Shown one piece after another: positions 1-11,111 of a stretch of DNA of 64,000 nt. The DNA is from Chelonoidis abingdonii. Lineage: Eukaryota > Chordata > Testudines > Testudinidae. The notes beneath the pieces were generated by a model that had not been told where the DNA came from, did no database searches, and saw only the letters and a program-made list of their open reading frames with translations. Where the stretch lies: the NCBI RefSeq assembly GCF_003597395.2, contig NC_133770.1, forward strand, positions 89,705,641-89,769,640. Reading direction: 5' to 3'. The first letter of the stretch is position 1. The number at the start of each line of letters is the position of its first letter. Position numbers and translations under genes: made by a program.

Positions 1-765
1 TGTGATATTATGAATGTTTCCCTATCCCCTGATGTAAGGTATATGATTTGTGATCACTTTCATATTCTAATTTTCATCTGTCACTCAAACTTGTAATTTA
101 GCATATTGTTTTTATTATGCGTGTGTCAAGACACAGATGAGTAATGGTACAGTCATCCTCTCTGCCCACCAATCTGATCCTTTGTCTTAGATTTTTGCTA
201 GGATTTTATTGTTTTACTGATTATTTATCACCCAATTTATTGTTTATTCGGGGTATTTGAGATTTCATATTAGAGATATTTTTAGTAGATCAGCACTTGG
301 ACTGAGGAATATATTGTTTTAAAGTTTATTAAAACAGTATCTTCAGATACAAAATAGAATCTATGAATATTTAGTGTAAGTTATAATACTTTTATTCTTT
401 TTCCAGACCAGTTGAATCCCAAAAATAGTAGAAATCTCATTAGAAAGTCTGATCTTAGAGCTTTATAACCTGTTTTCCAGATCATAGAAATCTGAATATA
501 TATATCTAAATATCAGTGCATGATCCAAAGCCCTTGAGGTCAATGAGAGCTTTTTCTATTGACTTTAATGGTCTGAGGAGTAGGTCCCTTTATTTTAGCG
601 CACAATGTTGACTGGATCATCCTTATCCACATGCTTGTTGACTCCCTCATATAATTCTAATAGATTGTGAGGCCTGAGTTCTCTTTACAAAAGCCATGCT
701 GTAATGATTTGAGAGCACGATGTTTAAACTGAGCTCTGACAATCTAGCTGTATCTAGCTAAGGTA
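1..765. other. AT-rich sequence without recognisable gene
   Basis: I see no open frame, repeat terminus or RNA gene that I can support here. It may be host intergenic or intronic sequence, or repeats too old to recognise by eye. Confidence 0.5.
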
Positions 766-775
766 TTTATACAGA

Positions 776-900
776 ACCATAGAATCATAGAAATGCAGGG
801 CTGGAAGACACCTGGAGTAGTTATCAAGTCCAGCCTCCTGTGCTGAGGAAGGCCCAAGTACACCTGCGTCATCCCTGACAGGTGTTTGTCCAACTTGTTT
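776..900 (-). repeat. CR1 LINE 3' end, antisense
   Basis: Reading plus-wise it opens with CCATAGAATCATAGAA, then a CAGGGCTGGAAGACACC block and a TCCAGCCTCCTGTGCTGA block. This is the reverse complement of the conserved 3' tail of CR1 LINEs, whose last bases are a short ATTCTATG-like repeat. Only the 3' end is present, as expected for 5'-truncated CR1 copies. A 10-bp inverted pair (GTGTTTGTCC near 883, GGACAAACAC near 921) lies at its far edge. Confidence 0.75.
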
Positions 901-1616
901 GTCCTAAAAATATAAAAATGATGGACAAACACCCCAAGGCACCCCTCCTCCAAACTATCTCTCTGTCCATTGATTCACTACACCAGAAGGAACAAAGGAA
1001 ACAACCTTTACATAGAAGAAGGGGTCCTGGCCTTACAAGTTTGGCCAATAAGACTGTTGAAAGCATGTGATGAGAAACATTTTACTCTGAATTTAACAGT
1101 TTAAGTTAAGCATTAGTTGTGTTTTTAACTTTATTTTTCTTGTAACAATTTCTGACTTTTACTTTTACTTTTATTTGTACTCACTTAAAACCTCTCTCTT
1201 TGCTGTTAATTAACTTGTTCCTTTTTTTAATTTTATCTAATCCAGTGTGTTTGAATTGAAGTGTGTGGAAAACTCTATTTGAGGCAACAAAATCTCTGTG
1301 TATTATTTCCACTGATGAAATAATGAACTTATATAAATTTGTATTGTCCAGGAGAAGGCTGGGCAGTACGAGATGCACATTTCTGGGAAAATCTGGGACT
1401 GGGAGTGTGCTGCAGTCACTCTGCAGTATAATCCAGACTAGTAAAAACCTGGGTGTGACTGTCAGGCTGCAAGTGCACACAGACATAACTGGGAGTGACT
1501 TACATGCTGGAGGCTGATTGTGAGCAGTCCAGGAGTGGAGGCAAAAATAGCAAAGCAGTGTAAAGGGCACCCCAGGTTAAAGGGCAGGGGTGACGCTGCT
1601 ACTCACTAATCTAGAC
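901..1616. other. Unassigned sequence
   Basis: Short frames on both strands (for example 1181-1570 minus and 1263-1517 plus) show no recognisable domain and look like chance frames. No transposon terminus was found. Confidence 0.45.
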
Positions 1617-1783
1617 CAGAGGTCGGCAACCTTCAGCACGTGGCCCATCAGGGTAATCCACTGCTGGGCCACGAGACATTTGGTTTATATTGACCGTCCG
1701 CAGGCACGGCCCCCCGCAGCTCTGAGTGGCTGTGGTTTGCTGTTCCCGGCCAATGGGAGCTGTGGGAAGTGGCAGCCAGCGAG
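1617..1783 (+). mobile_element. Truncated hAT-type element, one terminus only
   Basis: It starts with CAGAGGTCGGCAACCTTCAG, close to the terminal repeat CAGGGGTTGGCAACCTTTCA of the larger element beginning at 17474. The following GC-rich stretch includes the CCAATGGGAGCTG word common inside such elements here. The opposite inverted terminus is missing, because the sequence runs into LINE sequence by about 1870. Confidence 0.55.
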
Positions 1784-1886
1784 TCCCAGTACAGATCCCT
1801 GGGGGACCCAGCTGGTCAGACTTGGATATGGACAGAGATCTTTTTTAATATTATTAGAAAAATAAATACTTTGAGAAATTGTTATA

Positions 1887-2108
1887 ATGGGAGACTTTAA
1901 CTTCCCAGGTATAGATTGGAGAATAAATGCTGCTAGTACTGGTAGAGCCCAGTTATTCCTGTGTATGATAGATGAGAGTTTTCATCATCAAATTGTCATT
2001 GAACTGATAAGAGGTGATGCAAATTTAGACTTGGTTTTGGTAAGTAGGGATGATATCACAGAGAGATGGTCAAAGGCAATAACCTTGGATCAAGTGATCA
2101 TGAATTGA
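1887..2108 (+). pseudogene. LINE endonuclease-domain remnant
   Basis: The 73-codon frame opens MGDFNFPGIDW, the GDFN motif near the end of the apurinic-type endonuclease domain of CR1/L2/Jockey LINEs, and continues through LFLCMIDESF and GDANLDLVLVSRDDITE, also typical of that domain. The SDH motif expected about 20 residues further on is missing: the frame reads LDQVIMN and stops. In live elements this domain nicks target DNA to prime reverse transcription. Here it is a fragment without its N-terminal catalytic half, and the sequence then passes into LINE linker and the MITE at 2391. Confidence 0.75.
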
Positions 2109-2390
2109 TTCAGATTAAATTAAATGGAAAGATAATCAAAACCAGGACACCAACTACGTTTTTTTATTTCAAAAGGACAGACTTGGGGAAATAAAGGACA
2201 GTAGTTAACAAAGTCAACTGGACTGAATTAGCTTAATGAATTAAATTTGGAGAAGGCTTGGAATTTCTTCCTATCAACTCTACAAAAACTATCTGAAATT
2301 TGCATTCCAAGCAGGGGGAAAAAAATTGTATGGAAAGACTCCAGATTAAGCTGGATGAATAATGACCACAAAAAGGTTATTAGGAGTAAG

Positions 2391-2669
2391 CAGGGGTGGC
2401 TCTAAGCATTTTGCTGCTCCACGCACGGCAGGCAGACTGCCTTCGGTGGCTTGCCTGTGGAGGGTCTGCTCGTCCTGCAGCTTCAGCAGACCTCCCACAG
2501 GCGAGCCTGCAGGAAGTCCGCCGAAGCCGCGGGACCAGCAGACCCTCTGCAGGCAAGCCACCGAAGGCAGCCTGCCTGCTGCCCTCGCGGCACCAGCAGA
2601 GCGCCCCCCCCCCCCCGGCTTGCTGCCCCAAGGACGCGCTTGGCATGCTGAGGCCTGGAGCTGCCCCTG
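2391..2669 (+). mobile_element. hAT-type MITE, 279 bp, 8-bp TSD GGAGTAAG
   Basis: The ends are CAGGGGTGGCTCTA and, on the opposite strand, CAGGGGCAGCTCCA. The element is flanked by exact copies of GGAGTAAG at 2383-2390 and 2670-2677. An 8-bp duplication with CAGGGG termini is the hAT signature. The interior is GC-rich and self-complementary with no transposase. It is inserted within the LINE. Confidence 0.9.
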
Positions 2670-2907
2670 GGAGTAAGCAGAGAAATGATGGCAAATGGAA
2701 AAAGCAAAGAAAGCTACATCTGGAGGTTAGAAAATGTAAGAAAAAAGTAAGAATTGCTAAAAGTGAAGTCGAAGGAAATTGTCAAGGAAATGAAAATAAA
2801 TAGTAAGAGAATTTTTAGTTATATAGATAAAAAGGGAATAAAGAAGGATGATGTTGGGCTGTTATGCAGTGTGAATAGCCAACGTACCTCTATTTAAGAA
2901 GGGAAAA

Positions 2908-3336
2908 AAGTGATCAGGGCAATTACAGACATTAGTCTGACCTCAGTAGCATGTAAGGTTTTAGAACACATTGTAAAGGAAAGAATAATTAAATTCATAG
3001 AGGAAAATGGTAAAGGGGATGTCATACAAGATGGGTTTGCCAAAGGAAGATCATGCCTGACTCACCTGATTTCCCTCTTTGAGAAAATAACTGATTTTTT
3101 TCAGATAAGGTAAGTGCAGTAGATCTAATATATTTGGACTTCACTAAAGCATTTGACACAGTACCACATGGTAAATTATTAGTTAAATTAGGGAAGATGG
3201 GGTTCAGTACAAGCATTGTAAGTTAGATAAGAAATTGGCTCATGGGGAGAGGGCAATCGGTTGTGCTGAAAGATGAATTATCAGGCTGGAGAGAGGTTAC
3301 CAGTAGAGTTCCTAAAGGATTGGTCTTGGGACCAAA
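2908..3336 (+). pseudogene. LINE reverse transcriptase, N-terminal half
   Basis: The frame beginning at 2910 reads LTSVACKVLEHIVKERI, then DGFAKGRSCLTHLISLFE. After a frame change the text YLDFTKAFDTVPHGKLL follows at about 3130-3180, and SGWREVTSRVPKGLVLG near 3280-3330. These are reverse-transcriptase blocks of CR1-like LINEs, including the first catalytic aspartate region (LDFTKAFD) and the PQG block, here mutated to PKG. The match stops at about 3337 in the middle of the block that normally reads GPILFNIFIND, where foreign sequence begins. It shares its family with the fragments at 5976-6757 and 21690-22500. Confidence 0.75.
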
Positions 3337-3344
3337 TTGTGTGC

Positions 3345-5768
3345 CAAAGTAATTGGTGTCTGCGCATTAACCGAGCCAAACAATAGCATTCTCAGTGGCC
3401 AAGTGGAGCTCTCGGAGCCCACCGCTGAATTTGGTTAGCAGGCACTCCTCGACAATGCGTATCATTGTTCAACCTGCACTGCAGCTGCAGATGGACTGTC
3501 TCGAAGACCCCAGTGGTGCTGGTTGGCTGCACAGAGACCTTGCCCAGTTCAGAATCAGTTAGGAAGGGCCTGACAACATGGTAGGTCGAAGCTGGGTAGG
3601 TGAGCAGTAAAGTCTGTGACAAGGAACTGATTGGTGGTTGATGTTAAGCACCAGTCTTCCCACCACAGGAACTCAGCTGTCACATCCTGGTGTGGCAGTC
3701 TTGACTACAGTGGATATCATCATGAAAGACATGTAGCTGATGGGCTAAAAAAGTTGTTGAACAAGGGCAGGCTTGTTGGCATGTATCTTCTCAAGCAGCT
3801 TGCCAGCTGCAATCTCCCACCTGATGTAAGGGGGAGCAATGTGGTTCAGAACTGAAAGCCATGGAAGATGAGTTGGTCGGAGAGTTCCTGTGATGATGCG
3901 CATTGTTGAGTTGAGTTGCACATCAAAAAGTTTGGTGTGTGCTGACTGACTCCATACTTGTGCACAGTGCTCTGCTATTCAGTATGAGGTGGTGAGGGCC
4001 GAGGTCCTTAGGGTTGGAGCATCCACTCCCCATAAAGAACCTGCCAGTTTGCTGAGAAGGTTGTTGTGTGTCTTGACCTTTGAGGCTGTCTAGCTCAGGT
4101 GACTCTTGTATGTTAGTGGCTGGTCGAGGGTCACGCCTAAGTAAACTGGGTATGCTTCAGCCTCTGGCCATTTGTTATGCTGTTTAGTTCCCTCTTAGTG
4201 TTAGCATGCTGGAGTTGGAATGTGCTAGAGACTGTTTTGCTGGTGCTAGGCTGAAAGCACCATGTCTTGCAGTAGTCAGCCAGCTTTCCTTCATCATCAC
4301 TCAGGGTCTTCTCCAGCCCAAAGAAAGTCTGAGCCTGTAGCCCAGAAGTCGTCTGCACAGATAAACGTCTGTCACTGGGTTGGTGACGGGTCATTGATGT
4401 ATAGGTTGAACAAGGTTGGGGCTAGAACAGACCCCTGAGTAATTAGTTCATCTGTTTTTTCCAAGCACTTGTTTTCTCACTCACATGAAACCTAAACTGT
4501 TTATCTTGGAGAAGCAATTCAATGGCATCAGTAGCCTATTGTGAGTGTACTCTTGATAGTCTAACAAGTAGACCTGTGTGCCACACCATATCATACGCTG
4601 CAGTGAGTTCAAGGAAAATAGCACCTGTTTTCAGGTTTCTTTGAAAACTGCTTTCAATTAATATGGTTAGCTCAATTACTTGGTCACATGTGCTTCGACC
4701 TTGTCGAAAGCATGCTTGCTTGACATTCAATATGTTCTCCACCTCTGGTGTTGTCTGCTGTAAAATTAGGTGCTCTAGAACCTTGAGACATACAGAAAGC
4801 AATGATATTGGGCAGTAGCTTGATGCCTGGTTTGGGTCTTTACCAGGTTTTTGGAGGCCAGTGACTTTTGACATGACTCTTATGAAGAATGGAATCAGCC
4901 GAGAGCAGGCACATGGGCCAAGATATTTCAGGAACTCTGGAAAAATGTTGTCATAGCAGGCAGCAGTGCCAGACGTGATGATGTATATCACTCTGTCCAT
5001 CTCTGGAACTGAGAGAGGTTCAGGGCAAGCTCGGGATTTGTTCTGCCTGTGGAAGACCCACCATTCACCCTGGACTTGACTCTTCTCTTCTTTTTCCAAA
5101 GGTGTCTTTCCCATGCAAAGCAAGTGGATGACAACTTGGTTACTATTCATAGATTATCGGCTTGGTGTCTGTGGTTACGGGGCTACTCCAAGGCAACAAG
5201 GTAAACTCAAGCATTTCCAGATGAAACGAGTAAAGTCTAGGTTCTCGGTCTTTTCCTCCCATCTGGCTCAGCAAGCACAGCTCAAAGCTTCGATTAAGTG
5301 GTGGGCCAAGTGTGGGTCACCGGTTGACTCGTACTGCTTGAATAGAGAGGTGCACTCCTCTTCAAGGCAGGGATGTACACAGGGTGATATCCACATGGAA
5401 TGGCTCTGGTGGCTGCTTTGTAGATGTCTCTACAGAAATGCCTGTAAGTCTGCTGTATCAGGATGTGGTGGAGTGGTATTGTTACAATGTTCCAATGCCT
5501 CACTGTATTTAATCCCAAGTGCTTTGCACAGGTTTCACTTTTTCTTCTTTGTGCTTGTGACAACTGGTAGCTGAAGACCAATATGGATCAGTGACTGTCT
5601 GTGCTGACTGTGTGGAAAGTTGTGCAAGACTTGACATGATGCTGAATATGAGTTGCCATGTACTGAGCTGACTCAACATATATCAGTGAGTAGTTGTGGT
5701 TCCATCTAGAAGAATGAAATATCCCAAGCGTTTTGGATCCTGAACGAGGGCAAGGTCATTTTGTGAGG
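3345..5768 (-). pseudogene. Antisense non-LTR retrotransposon (second LINE family), degraded
   Basis: The longest frame (5150 to 4536, minus, 204 codons) carries reverse-transcriptase text: LQKPGKDPNQASSYCPISLL, then KVLEHLILQ, FRQGRSTCDQVIELT and FLELTAAYDMVWH, where the catalytic aspartate of the usual DLTAAYD block is the last D. A second frame (4394-4137) has KLADYCKTWCFQPSTSKTVS. Just upstream, in another frame near 4360, CADD stands where YADD is expected. Frames at 3622-3392 hold the C-terminal end. The order is correct for one element reading right to left. The family differs from the CR1-like LINE around it: different blocks and a KPGKDP motif. I can only call it a non-LTR retrotransposon of the wider Jockey/I/CR1 assemblage. 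It has multiple stops and frameshifts and no activity is expected. Confidence 0.7.
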
Positions 5769-5769
5769 C

Positions 5770-5940
5770 CAGGGCCACCCAGAGGATTTAAGGGGCCTGG
5801 GGCAAAGCAATTTTGGGGGTCCCTTCCATAAAAAAAAGTTGCAATACTATAGAATACTATATTCTCGTGGGGGCCCCTGTGGGGCCCGGGGCCCGGGGCA
5901 AATAGCCCCACTTGCCCCTCCCCCCCCTCGGGCAACCCTG
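5770..5940 (+). mobile_element. hAT-type MITE, 171 bp, TSD TGTGAGGC/TATGAGGC
   Basis: It begins CAGGGCCACCCAG and ends CGGGCAACCCTG, so both ends start CAGGG when read inward. The flanks are TGTGAGGC (5762-5769) and TATGAGGC (5941-5948), an 8-bp target duplication with one G/A difference. The interior is non-coding and GC-rich (GGGGCCCGGGG words). It lies in the junction region between the antisense LINE and the resumed CR1-like LINE. Confidence 0.85.
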
Positions 5941-5975
5941 TATGAGGCCCAGTCTACAAGTTGATCTGATGTGTT

Positions 5976-6757
5976 CGCAAGTGTGCTAATGAAATTTGCT
6001 GATGACACAAAGTTGAGAGGCACTATCAATACAGAGGAAGAGTGGAATATTACATGGGAAGATCTAAATGATTTTGAAGACAGAAATGAAAATAATGGGA
6101 TGAATTCAACAGTACAAATAGCAAGGTCATGCACTTAGGGGGTCTAATAATAAGAATGTCTACTAGAAACTGGGGGCTCATCAGTTGGAAGTGACAGAGG
6201 AGATGAAGGACCTGGGTGTGTGGTCAATCACAGGATGACTATGAGCCACCAATGTGATGTGGCTATGAAAAAGGCAAATGCAATCCTAGGCTATATTAGG
6301 CAAGGTATTTCTAGTAGGGATAGAGAAATATTAATGCCATTATACAAAGCATTGGTAAGGCCTCATTTGGAATATTGTGTACAGTTCTGGTCAACCCATC
6401 TTCAAGAAAGATGAATTCAGACTGGAAGAGGTTCAGAGAAGAGCTACTAGGATGATCAGGGGAATAGAGGGTTTATCTTATGGAAGGAGACTGGAAGAAC
6501 TTGATTTGTTTAGTCTGACAAAAAGAAGGCTGAGAGTGCCTCTCTATAAATACATTGGGGAGGGTGAAAAGCTATTTAAACTAAAGGATAATGTTGGCAC
6601 AAGAAAAAATGGTCATAAACTGGCCATAAACAAATTCAGGCTGGAAATTGGAAGGTTTTTAACCATCAGAGGGGTGAGGTTCTGGAACAATCTCCCAATA
6701 GGAGTTGTGAGGGCAAACAACTTACTTAGTATTAGGAGAGTTGGACGAATTTCTTAG
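5976..6757 (+). pseudogene. LINE reverse transcriptase, C-terminal half
   Basis: Translation resumes with LMKFADDTKLRG at about 5985, the FADD form of the YxDD catalytic box. Frames at 6220-6414 and 6377-6757 continue with VNHRMTMSHQCDVAMKKANA, ILGYIRQGISSRD, ALVRPHLEYCVQFW and, after a frameshift, EVQRRATRMIRGIEGLSYG. This is the thumb and C-terminal region conserved in CR1-like LINEs. It continues the half that broke off at 3336, and roughly 45 bp of the expected sequence between the halves is absent. Confidence 0.75.
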
Positions 6758-7376
6758 TGTGATTGTGTGACAGGGCTGGTTGGAATGGTAGGGGCTCACT
6801 TCTGGTTTATGTCTTATGTTCCTAAAAGCTCATGCTTCAGCGTTCCAGCCAGCCACTTGCAGAGTTCAGGAACAGATTCCCCCTCCAGAGTATTCCATTT
6901 TTGTTTTGTTTTTTAAATCTTCTTCTGAAGCATCAGAGATGGCTCCAGCCAGGCTCAAAGGTTGCACTGAGTGCTCTCTCGTTCTCTCTCTCTCAGGTGC
7001 TTGGCTTTCTGGTTCTTGTTCCCATGCTCTTCATACATGGGGTCCAGAAGGAATTTTCCCACAGGCCAGATTGGCAGGGATGTTGAGCTTTTTTTCACCT
7101 TCCTCTGCAGCATATGGGTGCAGGTCAGTTGCCAGGATTATCTGGGTTTATCTCACTTAATCATTTCCCTGCCATTGCACTGGTGCACCTTGGTCCCTCC
7201 TATTCTATGCCTGTGGCACATAATAGTCTACTGTCCTGTAGCTGGGGTGCTTTGGTCTGGTTTCTGTTGTTGGATTTGGTGTGCTGGTGCTGAGGAGTGT
7301 GGTGGGCTGTGATATAGAGGAGGTCAAGACTAGATGATCTGATGGAACTGTCTGGCCTTAGGCTCTATGACTCTGT

Positions 7377-9257
7377 GGGTTGTCCTGAAGGGGGTGAGAC
7401 CAAAGGTGACCCAGGTAATAGAGATTACAGTTCACTCTCAGAACCCTAAAGTTAAAACAACAATTGGATTTGCATATCCCAAAAGTACAGGATTGGATTT
7501 CCTAAATGGTGATATTCGAGGCATAGTGATCATATCTGACTATTATTATATGACCAAACGTATTGCCTAGATGATGAATGATTTAATCCCACTCTCTGGA
7601 AACATGGAATTTTCATAATACATTAGGAATGTAATAGCCTTTTTTTTTGCAATGGAATAAAATTGTTTTCTCTTCTAAACATGTGATCTGTGATATTTTG
7701 AAGGCTGCTTGGAGAGGTAGATAATTAGCTACCTCACTGCCTAAAGAAATAGCTTGGAGATTTTTAGAAGCCTTACACAAATGAATTAGGATATCATGCA
7801 AATTAACTTCAGTTAAGCTCTAATTTATCTAATTTAATTTAATTATTGGAAAAAGTAAATCTTTGACTTAGAACAAAAAAGGAAACCTGACAGGAGGAGA
7901 AGACAGGGCAGGAAAGGTGCTGGCACATAGACTGTAACAATTAGATACTGATGGATTTATAGCTGCCATTCATGAAGTGAATGTAAGAGTTCACCCACAA
8001 GGCATCAGTAATGACTTTGTTTTATAAGGTTCTAAATCAAGCAGAATTAAAACCCTAGACCACAGATGAAATAATTACTTAACTGAATTAAACTCAGTTC
8101 TCAAATAAGGCTGTATTTTATTTTAGAACACTATATACTCAGCTGAGAGATCTCAGTTCTTATGTAAAGTTCAAGTTCTAATGCCAACTGCAGTGCCGCC
8201 ACATCTTATCCTCACCCATGTTTCACTTAAAGATTCAGGCAAGGATTCCAAGGAATGGGCAGTTGTATGCGGAGGGTATTACCACATGTCCTAGGAATCA
8301 TAAATCTGCCCTGCTGAATATATTAATTCTGATACTATATTTTGTAGCTATATGATACCCAACTTTCTGTCCAGTTTGGTTATGGATGCCTCTCTCTCAA
8401 TTTTTGGAGAATGACTAGGAGATTTGAGGCAAATAAATGAGCAGGTGGTACACAGTTGATTGCTTATGGCTAACTGTTAGATGCCTTTTCAATATGCAGA
8501 ACCCAGACCGAGTGCGCAGAGGAAGAGGAAAGGCACTGGGAGCAACTCAGCCCTTGCTGTTTGGCTGGCTGACCTGAGAATAAGGAAGGTGGAAGCTGGC
8601 TATCATGTGTTGCCTGAGCTACAAGAAGGCTGCCAAACTGGTCCTGTATAGATGGGGAAAGGGAGCATGAGTTAAGACTCTGTTATTTTATGGAGTATAG
8701 TCTGGGGTCTGCAACCACTAAGTGTAAAATAGACAGGTTAGCAAAGAATATCTGGAAAGTGGAGGTGCTGGCCATTATCAGGAAGGTAAAATAGATTAGA
8801 TACAATTGGTACAGCTCCATTTACTTCAGTAGAGCTATGAGGATTTACACCAGTTGAAGATCTGGCCCAACATTTGCAGTTTTAGTGAATATTCCTTTCT
8901 GTATGTTCATCTGTTAAAAACAGTGGTAGAAAACAAAGGAAAGAGATGTCAGCACAGTCAAAGCAAATTGACTTAACAATATGAATACATGTTTTTGAAT
9001 ACCGTTTTAAAGAAGTATTTACCCAGCCAACAAGTATGGAAGTTATCCTGGTAGTCTGATCTATCAGTTAGGACATTTTCTCATGAAATCTCTATCCTGC
9101 TACAGTAAGATGTTTTGTACAACTTGTAGAAGACAATCATAAGCTTGGCAAACTGGAGTAGAGATTTCCTCTTATTATGGGGATTGTCTACTAACAAAAA
9201 TAAATAAATAAAATTTCCTTAAACCTGTCATGGAAAGTGATGTGTTGAGTTACATTC
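7377..9257. other. Unassigned sequence
   Basis: No gene or clear transposon terminus was found. A phrase around 8815-8875 (paired with CATTTACTTCAGTAGAGC and AAGATCTGGCCCAA) resembles old amniote interspersed repeats, but I cannot name it. Confidence 0.4.
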
Positions 9258-9265
9258 GATTATAG

Positions 9266-9691
9266 TAGTAGCGTCCAATTTTATTACTCAGGAGGGCCAC
9301 ATAAACCTAAGCGCAACTTTGTGTAGGCCAAAGAGATTCTATGTATTTTAATAAGATTTAAAGTCACCTGTTTTGATTTATATTTTAAGTTCAGCTTGTT
9401 ACATATGTATTTAGATAGATTGTTTCTATATAGAGTATTGTCTAGTTAAAAACAAATAAAGAAACCAGTCCATAAAATCTGTGTTAGAATGAATAAAAAC
9501 GGGGGAGGGGGGCGGGAAGGGGACAGTAAAGAACACATAACCCTCTCCCTAATCACAAATACAGTGTACACTTTCTGAGTTAGTGAGAAATTTCTCAGCA
9601 ACCAGTTTGTTGAAGTTTGGCTTCCCGTGGGCCTTATGAAATGCTGTGGTGGGCCGTGTGTGACCTGCAGACCATAGGTTGGGCACCCTTG
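9266..9691 (-). mobile_element. hAT-like non-autonomous element, 426 bp
   Basis: The right end read inward is CAAGGGTGCCCAACCTATGG, a Charlie/hAT-style terminus. The left end TAGTAGCGTCCAATTTTA is a decayed counterpart. The flanks are GATTATAG (9258-9265) and GATTACAG (9692-9699), an 8-bp duplication with one C/T difference. There is no transposase frame. Confidence 0.7.
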
Positions 9692-9879
9692 GATTACAGC
9701 ATGTCAAATAACATAATACAGTGTAACCTGATGTAACTTGATTCAATGTACATTTGTATTATGGTTGAATACAGGTTAAAAGAAACATTACAAGTGGATA
9801 CAAAGTGGCTAGCTAATCATCAGAATGATAGGTACCTTGGGTACATAGTAACAGTTATTTTCCCTTTACTAACTGTAAC

Positions 9880-10640
9880 CCTTCTGCCAGGTGAAGACGG
9901 CTGCAACCATGGCCAGGTTCGATACCTAGGGGTTCCTCTTCAACAATACAACACAGAACATTACACACCATGCCTGTGTGCCTCTGAGGGGCAATACTTC
10001 CCCACTCGTAAGCACAGAGTCTGAGTGTAGAAAAGAAACTTTTAATGAAATAAGGGAAGTCACCTGACATTAATTAGGGAAAATGCCGCAAGTAGAATTC
10101 ATAATCATAAAACTGTGAGCAGGACACCCACCCCAGAGTGCATGGGGCAGTGTCTTCTGCCTCATATTCTTGAGTTCTACAACCAAAAGTTCCTTTTCTG
10201 TGTCCCTCTCTGCTCCCTCACCATACCGCACTCACAGTGGTTGTCCTTGGTCAGTGAGGACCCAGGGTTCAGAGGTGCATCTGTGTGACTTCACTTCCCA
10301 CCCAAGGTAGAAGGCACCTTGCTAGCTCTGTGATCTGAGCACTTGCTCTGGCTGGCCGACACGCCAGCCACAGTTCCTCTCTGCTGGCTGCCCCGCCAGC
10401 TATGTTTCTCTCTGCTGGCCACCCTGTCAGCCTTTTGTTCCACTCCCGCCCACCACCTGCTTGCCACTCTTGCCAGCTGCTTCTGCTGGTTGACTGTCAG
10501 TTACCTTCTGCTGCCACCTGCTTCTCTGCTGTGACATCCTGCAGGTCAGTTTTTTGGTGGTTGTCGGCTCTTAGTGATTTTCAGTTTTTAGCAGGCTGGG
10601 CAGAAACCCCATCCCACCACAAGTGATTTTAGCTCTCATT
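9880..10640 (-). repeat. LTR-like retroelement segment, probably antisense
   Basis: Read on the minus strand there is a purine-rich to pyrimidine-rich promoter-like stretch, a weak ATTAAA-type signal region (plus-strand TTTTAATGAAAT near 10040) and a stretch rich in GGGGAAGTATTGCCCCTC. No terminal TG..CA pair or target duplication could be fixed. It could be another mid-repetitive element. It sits between two hAT-like MITEs. Confidence 0.3.
10343..10440. repeat. Short tandem array of a palindromic ~33-bp unit
   Basis: About three units each contain CTCTGCTGGCNG followed by a CGCCAGC or TGTCAGC half and a TTCCTCTCT spacer. The GCTGGC...GCCAGC pairs within each unit are self-complementary, so each repeat could form a small hairpin. 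Confidence 0.6.
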
Positions 10641-10684
10641 TAAGCACTTAAAATAACAAAGGCACCTAATGGAGCCCATTTAGC

Positions 10685-11103
10685 CATAGGCACCAACTCT
10701 GTGAGTGCTCCAGGGAGCACCCATGGGGAAAAATTAGTGGGTGCTCTGCACCCACTGGCAGCCAAACTCCTCCCTCCTTGACTCTGTCTCCCCTCCCCAA
10801 GTGTGTTGTGTCCCTGCTCCTCCCCCTCCCTCCCAGCACTTCCTGCACCCCTGCTGCCTAACAGCTGTTTGGCAGCATCTAGGACTTTCCAGGAGGGAGG
10901 GGGAGGAGTGCTCTGGGGAGGAGGTGGAGAAGCAGCAGGGCAGGGATGGGGACTTAGGAGAAGGGGTTGGGGCTGGAGTGGGGACTTTGGGGAAGGGGTG
11001 GAATGGGGGTGAAGTGAGGGCAGTGCAGGGGTGGGAGGAGGCTGGGCTGGGCTGGGGCCAGGGGTCAAGCACCCACTGGGCAGAGGGAGAGTTGGTGCCT
11101 ATG
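10685..11103 (+). mobile_element. hAT-type non-autonomous element, 419 bp
   Basis: The left end is CATAGGCACCAACTCTGTG. The right end, read inward, is CATAGGCACCAACTCTCCC. The flanks are CATTTAGC (10677-10684) and TATTTAGC (11104-11111). An 8-bp duplication plus a 15-bp perfect inverted terminus makes this a clear cut-and-paste element. The strongly strand-biased interior (C/T-rich then G/A-rich) gives spurious long frames on both strands that I do not regard as genes. Confidence 0.88.
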
Positions 11104-11111
11104 TATTTAGC

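Larger units (their letters stand above)
1870..7376 (+). mobile_element. CR1-like LINE, degraded and split by nested insertions
   Basis: Pieces of one plus-strand non-LTR retrotransposon appear in correct order: endonuclease remnant (1887-2108), reverse transcriptase N-terminal half (2908-3336), reverse transcriptase C-terminal half (5976-6757), a 3' UTR-like stretch, and a CR1-type 3' terminus near 7295-7376 (GTCAAGACTAGATGATCTGA, then a GGCCTTAGGCTCTATGA block). The body is interrupted by a hAT MITE at 2391-2669 and by about 2.6 kb of foreign DNA between about 3340 and 5968. That all pieces are one original insertion is inferred from their order and orientation. The element is dead, with many stops and frameshifts. 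Confidence 0.65.
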
